Assembly: GCF_030867145.1 (NCBI RefSeq)
Contig: NC_134419.1
Coordinates: forward strand, 73,465,403-73,529,402
Origin: Opisthocomus hoazin
Taxonomy: Eukaryota > Chordata > Aves > Opisthocomiformes > Opisthocomidae
Direction: 5' to 3'
Length of the DNA stretch: 64,000 nucleotides
Both the position numbers and the translations under genes were made by a program. Below, in pieces: positions 14,652-25,208 of this stretch. The notes below the pieces were generated by a model. The model made no database searches and was not told where the DNA came from. It was given only the letters and a program-made list of their open reading frames with translations. Within the stretch, counting starts at the first letter, position 1. Each line of letters starts with the position of its first letter.

Positions 14652-14875
14652 TTATCCCCCAGATCCCATGTCTGTACTGCCAGCAATATCCAAAAGGTAG
14701 GAGGGATCCATGTAGTTTGCGTAAGGATATCTTACTGTGCTAGCATCTCCTTGGCCTCTAACTCCTGTGAAAACATGAAGATATTTTTGGGATGTGATGT
14801 CTGCTTCTCCTTCTCCAACAGGAGTGGAGGTGCTGGGGAAGCTACGCATGGAACTTGTGTTGCTATAATTGAGAC
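14652..14875 (-). other. Possible terminal coding exon, unidentified
   Basis: On the minus strand a sequence resembling a splice acceptor (pyrimidine-containing TTGTCTTTAG, AG at 14876-14877) opens into about 74 codons without a stop, ending in TAA after G-S-G-G. The peptide is serine/threonine-rich at first and tyrosine-containing later (…YPYANYMDPSYLLDI…). I do not recognise a domain. A GTAAGT donor-like sequence lies 51 bases upstream (14921-14926), after the receptor's stop codon. The implied intron would be shorter than normal vertebrate introns, and the joined frame meets a stop. It could be the last exon of an unrelated minus-strand gene enclosing the receptor, or chance open sequence in the receptor's 3' UTR. 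Confidence 0.2.
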
Positions 14876-14968
14876 CTAAAGACAAATGTCAGGAACCAGG
14901 ACTGATTAAAAATGGAAATTACTTACAGCGTTACCATAAGAAGGAACTGCACTCCCACCAGCTCTTGT

Positions 14969-16003
14969 TTACAGCACCACACTGGCCATAATGCAATTTG
15001 TAGTCGGTCCAATTTTCTTCTTTCTCCAGGAAAACATTTTCTTCAACTCTCCCCTGAAGCTGTCATGGAGCCAGGCATAGAGGAAGGCATTGGTACAAGC
15101 AGACATCATTGCAAACCAGTGGCACAGCAGCTGGATGAAGTTGAAGTACTGCTTGTCAATCAAGCTGATGTCTATGTCCTTTATCATGTTGAAGATGTGC
15201 AGGGGCAGCCAACAGACTCCAAAGGCTGCCACCACTAAGACTAGCAAGCGAAAAGTCTTCCTCCTCCTTGCTCGGTCCCACTCAGCTTGGCCCTGGGTGA
15301 CATTGCCTGGGACCACACGGTTTTTCAGCTTGACTGAGATTCTCAGGTAGGACAGAGAAATGACAGCCAAAGGCAGTACGTAGGTGATGATGAGAGTGCT
15401 GTAGGCATAAGCTAAGCGATCTCTTTTCATGTGGAACCAAAACTCCTCGCAGATGGAGAAGTCCAGTTCTGGGAACTCTGCATGGTAAGTGTGGACCAAG
15501 GCTGGGGCAGCCAAGGTACAGCTCAGCAGCCAAATAGCAGCCAGGATATAAGCACAAATAGGGATTGTGAGCCTCCTGCGGAATGGGTACACCATGGCAT
15601 AATACCTGTCCACAGCTATGACAGTCAAGGTAAAGACAGACACAAACACAGTGACGGGTTGCATCAGGAAAACAAAGTAGCACATGAAACGCCCATAGAC
15701 CCATCCTCTGGGCTCAAAGGCATACGCGAGTGTCAGCGGTACACAGGTTGCGCACATGAGCATGTCTGAGAAAGCCAGATTGCCTACCAGAAAGTTGGTG
15801 ACGTTGTGCATTTTTTTTGTCTTGCAGATAACGTAAATGAGAAGGTAATTCCCAATGACACCAATAAAAACCACCAGCGAGTAACAGGGGATGATGAGTG
15901 GCTTGAAGGTCTGAACAAACTGGAGCCCTGAGAATAAACTGCTGGCATTGCTATGAATCGCAGAGAGGAAGCTTTGGGAGGTTAAATTGTCCGAATTCAT
16001 CAT
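14969..16003 (-). CDS. PRLHR2: Prolactin-releasing peptide receptor-like GPCR (PRLHR/GPR10 family, probably paralogue 2)
   Basis: Complete single-exon class A (rhodopsin-like) G-protein-coupled receptor of 344 residues, expected at the plasma membrane, binding RFamide peptides (PrRP/C-RFa). Seen: N-glycosylation sequons N6 and N19; seven hydrophobic segments near 37-60, 68-92, 108-131, 149-170, 199-221, 252-274 and 288-311; N52 (1.50), D80 (2.50), C108 pairing with C185, D132-R133-Y134, W158, P211 and C264-W265-L266-P267. The stretch VPLTLAYAFEPRGWV and the TM7-helix 8 run YAWLHDSFR are PRLHR hallmarks as I know the family. E187 (5.26), W189 (5.28), Y199 (5.38), F271 (6.54), D276 (6.59) and Q291 (7.35) match positions I recall being implicated in PrRP binding in human PRLHR. 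The tail ends S-V-V-L, comparable to the PDZ-binding end of mammalian PRLHR. Odd: TM7 has N305-A306-F-L-Y309 instead of NPxxY. The start is well supported: G at -3, and an in-frame TAG 17 codons upstream (16055-16057). TM4 and the second intracellular loop diverge from mammalian PRLHR, so paralogue 2 is inferred. A distant AATAAA lies at 14004-14009 (minus); no closer poly(A) signal was recognised. Confidence 0.95.
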   Translation of the reverse strand: MMNSDNLTSQSFLSAIHSNASSLFSGLQFVQTFKPLIIPCYSLVVFIGVIGNYLLIYVICKTKKMHNVTNFLVGNLAFSDMLMCATCVPLTLAYAFEPRGWVYGRFMCYFVFLMQPVTVFVSVFTLTVIAVDRYYAMVYPFRRRLTIPICAYILAAIWLLSCTLAAPALVHTYHAEFPELDFSICEEFWFHMKRDRLAYAYSTLIITYVLPLAVISLSYLRISVKLKNRVVPGNVTQGQAEWDRARRRKTFRLLVLVVAAFGVCWLPLHIFNMIKDIDISLIDKQYFNFIQLLCHWFAMMSACTNAFLYAWLHDSFRGELKKMFSWRKKKIGPTTNCIMASVVL

Positions 16004-16057
16004 TTCCCTCCTTTTGTCGTTTGCCGTCAGCTGAGTGAAGTAGTTACCACTGCACTA
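16004..16057 (-). promoter_or_regulatory. 5' leader of the receptor mRNA with in-frame stop
   Basis: Immediately upstream of the receptor ATG the same frame contains 17 sense codons and then TAG (complement of 16055-16057). This fixes the start at 16003, or at the second ATG directly after it. A possible acceptor-like TGTGTGCAG|GAG lies just beyond the stop (about 16060-16070 on the minus strand), which would fit a non-coding first exon elsewhere. Its pyrimidine tract is weak, so the true 5' end is unknown. No convincing TATA box or CpG island was seen here. Confidence 0.5.
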
Positions 16058-16383
16058 CTCCTGCACACAATCAGTGTGGCTAATGAATGAATTACTGGCT
16101 GTCCAGAGGTTACCACATGGATAGTAAACAAGCATCCATAAAAGCAAAAGGTGAAGTTGTAATCCTCGAGAGGCAGCTTTCAGCAATTCCTAAGAAAAAT
16201 CAAATACAACCAATTTCCGTTAAAGTCCTCCTGTATTTACCATTAAATCTAGGTTTTGACAGCATGCCACTTAATAAACATTTAATGCAGTGAGTACTTA
16301 CTGCTGTGGTTTTTTAATCCCATATGATTTTCCTGTGGATGCCAAGAAGTGCCCTAGATGTCTGTCTTCTGCAAATCCAGGAG

Positions 16384-16424
16384 CGTGTGTGTGCGTGTGT
16401 GTGTGTGTCGGAGAGAGAGAGAGA
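16384..16424. repeat. Compound microsatellite (GT)n-(GA)n
   Basis: GTGTGTGTGCG followed by uninterrupted GT repeats and then GAGAGAGAGAGAGA. It lies about 380 bases upstream of the receptor start and could be polymorphic in length. Confidence 0.95.
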
Positions 16425-19400
16425 ATATATGAGTGAGAAAGAGGGTGATGTGCATTTACAAGCTAAGTGGAGATCAGTGTTTTTAAACAGTCTTCACTAC
16501 CAGGTCATGACAGATTGGTGTATAAGCTTTTATCCCTATTGGCTGCCCTGGGTATTACGTTGCTCTTTGCGTGTTTCTTACTGATAGTAATTAGTTCTTG
16601 AATATCCTTTCAAAAATTCCCTTCTCCTTCCAGTGTATCTATAATTGCCCCTCACAGCTAAAAATCAATTTACATTCATTAACACTAGCCTGCACAGTAT
16701 CTAATCCAATATTCACTTTGCCACAGTCCTCAGTGTCTGAGAAAAGCTACCTGTGAATTTATTGCTATAATGTGGATGTAAAACAGAATTTTAATAACAT
16801 GCGGAAGCCAAATAAATGTTTATGCCACTAGAGGGACTCAGCTACGTACCTGGTGAATGAAGTTAGGATTAGAAATGTGCATTTAATATGTAGCACAAAG
16901 GATCTTATATGATTTAAATTTATTTTCTAACTGTGATACAAAGTTTGCACACTCATTGTGAGTATTTTCAGTGGGGTTTACACATCTGGAAAAGTGAACA
17001 CATGTGAGCATCTCAAAGGAAATATTAGCGTCCAAATAGCTTAGCTATGAGGGTTCACCCGCAGAGAACTACAGCAAATTTTTTCTAATCTTGCAGCTGC
17101 CCAAAAACATTTGGGGTGTTTTTTCATTCCCACAGTAGGTTTGCAGTCATTAACCTTTTCTGTACCAGACAACACAGGCTAAACAGTTTGTAGAATAGTG
17201 TATACTTCTGTGTGGTTCAGACATCAGAAAGCAAAAAATCAGGGTAAGTGCTTAGAGTACAAACATTTAAGCAGACGCAGACGTCCCTGTCCAGGTCTTA
17301 CCTATTGCCCTGATTCTCCCTTCACTCTCCTCCATTTCAGCCACTTTTGGGCTGGTACCTCAGCTGGTGGAAAAAAGTGAAACTCCACTGCATCCATTTA
17401 TACCAGCTAGGGAAACGAAAAAATAAATGGGACAGCCTAACAACTTCTGAATACTTCAGAGCCGAGAACACTGCTAGGTTTTGCAAGGCACTCAGGAGAT
17501 TTAGACACAATTTCAGTGGACAGTTTCTGTCCTACTATCTTAGACTAAGAAAACATTAACACATTATTCTGTATGAGGCTATGGGCAGAACCATATTCTT
17601 CTTTTGATTTGATGTAAGTTGACATAAACAAAAAGTTTAACTAGATTTCATTTGTGCCGTAACCCTTTCCCTAATCTCAAAAGAGAAGCTAATTTCGTGT
17701 AGCCCTTGTTCAGACCAGAGCCATTCTCCCACTACTACTTCTGATGGATGGGCATTTCAAACACGGCAAGTGCTGACCCTGTCCTGCTGCATTTATGGTT
17801 AGATTATTTTGTGGACTGGAATATGGCTGTAATTCTAGCCTAAAGGGAGAACAAACATGCAGCCGCATTGCTCAGGAGTGCCATCCTTCATTTCATGAGT
17901 GTAGTAACCTACCCATGACCCATACAAAAAATGGGATGTGATATCCCACTGCAGAGTCCAATCTCACCTATCTGAGCTGGATAGGACCCAGAGGAATATA
18001 GTACCTATATATCTCTACATGCCCAAATCCAGAATAGGAGAGGGACCTGAGGTTGCAAACAGGGGGTTCCTACTGTTTTCACCACCCAGTGCAACTGTAC
18101 TATTTGGTTATAAGCAACATGCTGCAAAAGTGATTCCTAAAACCCATAGATGCAATTGTTTCACTTAATGTAGGAGGAAACTATGGTCTGATTTAAATCC
18201 TGCTAAAGAAGGATTTCAGTATGCTTTGGATTTGGTCTCTAGTATAAGCCAAAAGACAGACAAAATGAAAGGGGAGCGTAAATCAGTGGCCTTCATATTG
18301 CTCACAACCTGCTGGAATTGTAAGGCTTATGCTAGGAAAGAAGCCTCACGGTAATACCAGTGCACACATAACTGAAAATCACTTTTTTAACTACATGATT
18401 TTTCTGTTTCATCTCAAAGAGCTGCAGAGTAGATCCAATAAATATTGTATTCCTATGAGAAAGAGGTTTATACTTTGCTATGCAAGAATAAAAATCAAAC
18501 AAAATACCATTTAAAATAGCCTTCAAGGTCAGCTTAATGCTCAGGTCACAAAAAACTGTAAGTAATCTTAGATGTTCTTTCATTTCAAGCTGTACCAAGC
18601 AATCTTCCTGCATTTTCTCTTATCTTTAAATGTATTTACTTCACCTCTGTAACCAGTAACCGGCACACCTTCTGTTTGAAAGCTTCCACTTTATTTCTGT
18701 TAGTGATTTTCTGTTTGTTATGGCTTCAGGCAGAAAATATCTTCAGTTCAACTGTACTCTACAGACAAGACCTGGAAATGTAATACTTAATATAGGCTTG
18801 AATAGAAAAAGTATTTCAGCATTTTACCCTTTGTCCTTTTAAAACTGCAAATATTAATCTTATTCAGAATTTCCTAGGCTAGATGCTAAAATCCTTCCTG
18901 AACTGAGTGTAAGTCTTTCACACAGAGAATTTCCTCATTAAAAGACAAAAGGTCACAGACTCTGCATTACTGTCATATTAGAACTGTTTTGACATTCCAA
19001 GTGTATAAGGGTGTCACACATAGGAATGCAGATTAGTGTCTAATTGAAACCCTGGTCTTCCTTGAGTCAACGGAAAATGTTATACCTAGGGTGAAACCAA
19101 GATTTCACAGAAACATTTCACAGTGGAGCTTTCACAGTCTCTTATGCTAACCTGTCCCACTCTGTACAGACACTTGGAGTGCAAACATTGTGGGCTTCTA
19201 CGTGACTTTCAGAAAGTGGTAAACATCTTAAAGCATGAACACTGTTCCTTACGTGCATCTCTAAGCATCCCTGTAGTTCCTAGTTAAATCAGCATGATCT
19301 GGGAATGAGATCTGATCCTACCAGCTATCCTTGCAAAGATCAACAGTACTTCTTAAGCTAGTAGGCCCTTCATTCTATTTTTTAGGCTTTACAGACCAAA

Positions 19401-22189
19401 ACATCTCCTTCTGCCATTAAAGTCTCACAGTTTCAGGTGTTAGTTTTCTGTGTTCTTGTTCATTTGATGTCTGTCTATTTCTGTAAAACATAATTTCTTT
19501 TGCATCACAGAACTCCTTTAAAAAGTCTTTCACGTTCTTCCAGGAATGTTCTGTGCAGAGCAGAGCAGAGCAGATCAGGTAGTTCCTGCAGAGCCCACAA
19601 TAAAAATAGATGCTTTGCCTATTTTGAATGAAGTAGAGCTGGGGGTTCCTTTAGCAAATTCTTCTCATGACCAGCCAAGGAACAAGGTTGTTCATCACAC
19701 AACAATTTCAAGACAGGGCAGCCTGTCCCTCCTGCTCTCATTTAATCATCTAAATGCACGATCTCTGCCCCTGCTGTGGACTGACACATCACAGTCTCCA
19801 AGCTCTCATGTTTACAGCTAAGGGTTCTGTTTGATTGGCTTGGGGTTTTTTGGTTGCTGTGGCTGCTTTTCTCAAATTCAAGATACCAAACTTTGATAAA
19901 CTCCGTATTCAGCCTAAAATAATTCATTTAAGCTGAAGAGGAGATTAACAACTTGAATGAAGAGGAGGCTTGAAATTCAGTCAAAACATGCTTGAGGCTG
20001 CATGCTAAATATACTCTACTCTTCCTTGCATGCACAGAATTCTTAGTCTGCCGAGCAAAGCAAGATGAGAAAAGTGAGCTGGTTCCTTAGATGACAAATG
20101 TATTGTGCTAAAATAAAGATAACAGATTAAAAACTCAGGAAAAATACAGGTGGTTTCCTGGGAATGAAGGTACTATTACCACAACAAGGGAAGAGCCAAA
20201 CGTAGCAGTGAATAAACTCATACTGCCAGGAGCTAGCTATTCCCCACCGCCAGGCTCTGCAAGAACTGGTGCATGGACCTGCTGGGTGAGCAGTAGGGAC
20301 TTTTGCTATCTTTATGGCATGGGAACACAACCCTATGACTGAAGAAAAGAAAATGGGCCACCTGTCCTTAAGAACAGGAAGGGGAGGGGACATGATGAGA
20401 AAGTGCAGGCCCTTTAGTCTGACAGGAGTTTTACAGTAAGTTTTAGACCAGGTTTAAGGACAGAGGAAAGACAGAGGGAGAGAGGAGACAGAGTAGGATA
20501 CCAAAGGAAGCTTTTGTCAAATTACCCTTCCAACTATGTGTTATTAAACTGTTTTTTCTTAATGTAGGATATGTAGTAGCTCTTCTCAGTTTGGGTTTCT
20601 ATAACATATGTAATGTGGTAGCATAGAGAAACCATCATCTATACCAAAGGAAATACCCTAAGAACTGTTAGGTAGGCAAAGAACAGCAACATTTATGAAG
20701 GAATTGGACCAAAGGATAGCAACTATTCACGCTCCTTGAGAACCTTGCATGGGATTGACCAGCCTTTGTAGGTCTTTTCATTTTATTATGTTAGCACAAA
20801 AAGCAGGACCACACTGACTGAATTTTATAGAATCACCAAGTTTGGAACCAGAGATGATATGTGGGATGACTGCACAATTACACAGAGAAACTTTGAAAAC
20901 CTCAAGGAGAACGGGATGAAGTTTGATACCATTACAGAGGAAAAACTTGTCATAAAAGACAGGATAAAGGCCACCTGATAACAAGCATTTTCACCATGGC
21001 TTAAGAAGGATTAAATTCTGTTGCAGCTCTACACAAAGGAGCAGGCAGTGTATTTGAAAGTGCAAGGAAAAGAAAATCTACTACTTTGTGACAGATTCCA
21101 GGGTGAATTTTTCTCTACTTTGTTACAATTTCTGGACAATTTTCTTGCTGTAAGTGTCTATTCACTGGAGCAGAATTGCACCGTGTTCTTTAAAAACACT
21201 GGGGAGGATGGCAAACTCCAGGGAAGGTAAAGACGTATTTAAGCTAAGGAACAATGCTAATGAAAGAATAAATTCACCATGGGCAAATTTAGGATGGAAA
21301 GTAGAACACGTCTAAGTGGGAGGGCAACAAATTGCCCTTTAGAAGTGCTGGCTTTTGGAATGATCAAAGTATTATGGGTGATAAAACACCTGCTTTTAAC
21401 AGAAAGCTTGATCCATTTATCACATGTGTGTGGTATGATTGCTTGAATGGGGCTTGGGCTTCAGGAGGTTCCTTTCCCATCTTCATCAACAAAGATTTAG
21501 AATTTGGACTTCACTCACTCCTACTTGAAAATAACTCCACTATCATCTTTTGCAACAGTATTCCCACTGATAATGTTCAAAAGATATAATTAAAATTTAT
21601 ATACATGCACACCTCCACACATGGGCATAGCTCAGACTAAGTCCTAAGATGTTTCTAGTGTTCTTTGTGCTTCTTTGATGTGAAGATTTGTGCTCTAGTG
21701 CCTGTACAGATCAACTAGAACAGCACTTGACTATTTTCCAGATGAACTTTCACTGTTGCTGATCTTGGCACCTGCTCAGAGCAGCCGATCTACAAAGTAG
21801 GGAGAAAGGCAGGGTCAGCAGAGTCACCCTGTGAGAACATTCAAGCCCCAAGGCACTTCAATCAGTACAATCACCGATTCTTCTTTCTCTGCTCTTGCCT
21901 TCCTGCAAGATTGCTGCCCAGAGACTTGATACAACCAGGCTTCATTCCCCTACATCCCCAGCCCGCTTAGATTTTGTTTGCCAGCCAAACCCACACAAGA
22001 ATTACTAAGCAAGAAAGAAGCTGACCTGATTTTTTAATGTTATGTTGTGGTGTAGGGTTTGAGGTTTTTAGGGGGAGAAGGGAGGTTTCTGCCGTTTTTT
22101 TTAAATTTCTAATCACAGGATAAGTAGGTTAAACACTATGATGATTCAAGAATTATTCATGTTGAATTTGGTTGAGCATTGAGCTCAAT

Positions 22190-22232
22190 TGAGCATGCTA
22201 AAGCAGAATTGACTGAGCATGATAAAGCAGAT
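22190..22232. repeat. Short tandem direct repeat, 24-bp period
   Basis: TGAGCATGCTAAAGCAGAAT at 22190-22209 is repeated with one change as TGAGCATGATAAAGCAGA from 22214. A related partial GAGCATTGAGCTCAATTGAG precedes it (about 22173-22192) and is itself near-palindromic. It looks like a small local duplication. Confidence 0.75.
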
Positions 22233-22692
22233 TTTTGCTGAAAAATAGGGACTGGGTAAACAAATCTGACCATCTCCCAGTTGCCTGGACAGACATTAAT
22301 AGAATTCATGATTTGTCTTACAGATCCTTCTGTAAAACCACCTCTGAAACAATGCCTTATCATGTTAGCACACCTAATACAGTAAGAAACAGTTACTGTC
22401 TCCAGAGTTCCCCTACACATGATATACAACACTAGGGAAAAAAATTGGGGCAAAACCTTTAGAAATATCAGAGCTAGAGGTTTCCTTATTAATCTATAGT
22501 TATGATTTGAGGCAACAGTGCTGACTTATCACCCTAAAGTGTGTTTACTCTTTTTTTACAGCTAGGTCAGGACTAACCTGGGAAAAGATATGTGAATGGT
22601 CTAAAGGCTGAAAGGTTCCTTTTACAAGCAAGGATTAAAATGAAGAAGTATGAAGGCAGATTTGCATATACATCAGATTCAACCATTCCTAT

Positions 22693-22707
22693 CCCCCCCC
22701 TCCCCCC
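22693..22707. repeat. Poly(C) tract
   Basis: Eight C, one T, six C. The opposite strand has two long G runs close together. Confidence 0.9.
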
Positions 22708-22919
22708 TGAGAAAAACTGGCATGTCTCCTCTGCTCACAGACCCTGAAGGGATGTAGACTGCAATACCAATACATGCCCCAGGCTAAAACAGACTGTGAG
22801 AATTAGCTCCCAGAAACATCTGCAGATTGAATGCTGAGCGCTGGAGAAACTCAGTGTCGGAAATGCTCCCTGCAGACCTAAACAGCCAGAACTCAGGGTC
22901 GTTATACACCCCCTAGGCC

Positions 22920-23191
22920 ATGCACGCGGTTTAGCCCTGGTGTAGAAGAGGGCTGCCAAGAAAATCAGAAGGCTGAGGCTTGAGCCGTTGCAGCAACAGG
23001 CAAAAATGCTGCCTGGCCCGTAACACTTGTGCACAGCTCCACGGAGGAACAGCGTCCCTCCGCACTCCGTGCTGCGGGGCTCTGAACACCTCCCAAGAGG
23101 GGTCACCACCCGAGGCCTCCCTCGCCCTGCTCCCCGAGAGGCGACCGGGCGCGGCGCCTGCAGCACCACGGACAGCGACAGCGTCCCCGCA
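22920..23191. other. Locally CpG-rich segment preceding the minisatellite
   Basis: About 270 bases clearly richer in G+C and CpG than the surroundings (for example CCGAGAGGCGACCGGGCGCGGCGCC within 23130-23160, quoted only to show density). Open frames run on both strands but match nothing I recognise. It could be a small CpG island, a promoter for an unseen transcript, or simply part of the GC-rich repeat environment. Confidence 0.45.
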
Positions 23192-24004
23192 CAGCCCCTG
23201 CGCGTCCACCAGCCCCTGCACATCATCCCCCGCACATCAGCCCCTGCACATCCCCTGCACATCCACCAGCCCCTGCACATCCATCAGCCACTGCACATCC
23301 CCTGCACATCCACCAGCCCATGCACATCCATCAGCCACTGCACATCATCCCCCGCACATCAGCCCCTGCACATCAGCCACTGCACATCCACCAGCCCCTG
23401 CACATCAGCCCCTGCACATCCATCAGCCCCTGCACATCCACCAGCCCCTGCACATCCACCAGCCCCTGCACATCAGCCCCTGCACATCCATCAGCCCCTG
23501 CACATCCACCAGCCCCTGCACATCCATCAGCCCCTGTACATCATTCCCTGCATAGCCCCTGTACATCCACCAGGCCCTGCACATAATCCCCTGCGCATCA
23601 GCCCCTGCACATCCATCAGCCCCTGCACATCATCCCCCGCACATCAGCCCCTGCACATCCATCAGCCCCTGCACATCAGCCCCTGCACATCAGCCCCTGT
23701 ACATCCACCAGCCCCTGCACATCATCCCCTGCACATCCATAAACCTGTGCACATCAGCCCCTGTGCATCCACCAGCCCCTGCACATCCATCAGCCCCTGC
23801 ACATCATTCCTTGCACATCCATCATCCCCTGCAAAGCCCTTGCACATCCATCAGCCCCTGCACAGCCCCTGCACATCATCTCCTGCACATCCCCTGCACA
23901 TCATCTGCTGCACATCATGTGCTGCACATCAGCCCCTGAACATCCATCATCCCCTGCACATCATCCCCTGCACATCCATCATGCTCCACACAACCCCTGC
24001 ACAC
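23192..24004. repeat. GC-rich minisatellite (18-, 14- and 11-bp related units)
   Basis: Roughly 45-50 tandem units built on the core CCCCTGCACATC. The commonest unit is 18 bp (core plus CATCAG or CACCAG); shorter forms drop the CATC/CACC part to give 14 bp or 11 bp. Units vary by single substitutions such as TGTACATC, CGCACATC and TGCGCATC. The array decays towards its right end (after about 23740). All three plus frames are largely free of stops because the unit lacks them, giving an apparent 346-codon frame. The unit lengths are not multiples of three, so the peptide motif keeps changing frame, which argues against coding. Strand asymmetry is marked: C-rich on plus, G-rich on minus. Confidence 0.95.
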
Positions 24005-24329
24005 AAAGTGTGTGCAGCCCGTGAACACCAGGCAGGCCAGCGGTTATACAGAACACAAGACCCATAGGGGACCTCTCCCCAAGAGCTAAAGGAGGGAAAA
24101 GCATTTCCTGTTCCCTGCATTATCCCAAAACACCCGTCGACTGTGGTGAGGGGTAAAGGGCAGAAGCAGAAGAGAGCAGTGCTATCTGATGTTCTGTAGT
24201 GACACCGTTGCCGCAGGAAAACTTGCTGTTTTCATGGGGCAATGACTTCAATTAATATATGTCAAAGAGAAAGGGAAAAAGCCCAGAGGACCAACATCAT
24301 TCCAGCTGTTATTAGTTGTTTAAATGAAG

Positions 24330-25208
24330 TAATAAAATCCAAATTGGTGGATACAATACCAGGCTGCGTTGCAATTCAGCGAGACCTGGACAGGCTGGAG
24401 AGTTGGGCGCAGAGGAACCTGATGAAGTTCAACAAGGGCAAGTGCAGGGTCCTGCACCTGGGGAGGAACAACCCCATACATCAGTACAGGCTCGGGGCTG
24501 ACCTGCTGGAGAGCAGCTCTATGGAGAGGGACCTGGGTGTCCTAGTGGACGACAGCTTGACCATGAGCCATCAGTGTGCCCTGGCTGCCAGGAAGGCCAA
24601 TGGGATCCTGGGGTGTATTAAGAGGAGTGTGGCCAGCAGGTAGAGGGAGGTTCTCCTCCACCTCTACTCTGCCCTAGTAAGGCCCCATCTGGAGTACTGT
24701 GTCCATTTCTGGGCTCCCCACTTCAAGAAAGACGAGGAGCTACTGGAGAGAGTCCAGCGCAGGGCTACAAGGATGGTGAGGGGACAGGAGCATCTCTCCT
24801 ACGAGGAGAAGCTGAGGGAGCTGGGCTTGTTAACCTGAAGAAAAGAAGTCTGAGAAGTGACCTAATAAATGCTTATAAATATCTCAAAGGTGGGTGTCAG
24901 GAGGATGGGGCCAAGCTCATTTCAGTAGTGCCCAGTGACAGGACAAGGGGCAATGGGCACAAACTGAAGCACAGGAAGTTCCGTCTGAACATGAGGAAGA
25001 ACTTCTTCCTTCTGAGGGTGATGGAGCCCTGGAACAGGTTGCCCAGGGAGGTTGTGGAGTCTCCTTCTCTGGAGATATTCAAGATCTGCCTGGACAAGGT
25101 CCTGTGCAGCTTGCTGTAGGTGCCCCTCCTTCGGCAGGGGGGTTGGACCAGATGACCCAGAGAGGTCCCTTCCAACCCCTAACAGTCTGTGATTCTGTGA
25201 TTCTGTAA
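24330..25208 (+). mobile_element. CR1 LINE, 5'-truncated, about 880 bp
   Basis: Sense copy covering the ORF2 C-terminal part and the 3' UTR. The segment 24393-24643 translates to a recognisable CR1 ORF2 tail (…[20 protein letters not shown]…), then hits an in-frame TAG after V-A-S-R. Downstream, other frames continue the same protein, showing frameshifts. The 3' end carries the bird CR1 signature 'CAGATGACCCAGAGAGGTCC' and terminates in repeated ATTCTGTG octamers. The element is dead (stop, frameshifts, missing 5' part). Confidence 0.95.

Larger units (their letters stand above)
16058..22919. other. Upstream flank of the receptor gene, no gene recognised
   Basis: Mostly AT-rich unique sequence apart from the GT/GA microsatellite, the short direct repeat near 22.2 kb and the poly(C) tract. 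Any promoter or non-coding first exon of the receptor should lie here, but none can be placed from sequence alone. Confidence 0.55.

Noticed and set aside
15090..15769. Frames of 86-140 codons overlapping the receptor on both strands
   Set aside because: Shadows of the receptor coding sequence in other frames.
20825..20980. Possible degraded CR1 (TATAGAATCACCAAGTTTGG)
   Set aside because: Only about 20 bases resemble a repeat tail; the following sequence does not fit any CR1 I recognise.
22735..23280. 181-codon minus-strand frame entering the minisatellite
   Set aside because: Its start consists of repeat-derived CRGWW-type motifs and the rest has no domain; artefact of the repeat and CpG-rich DNA.
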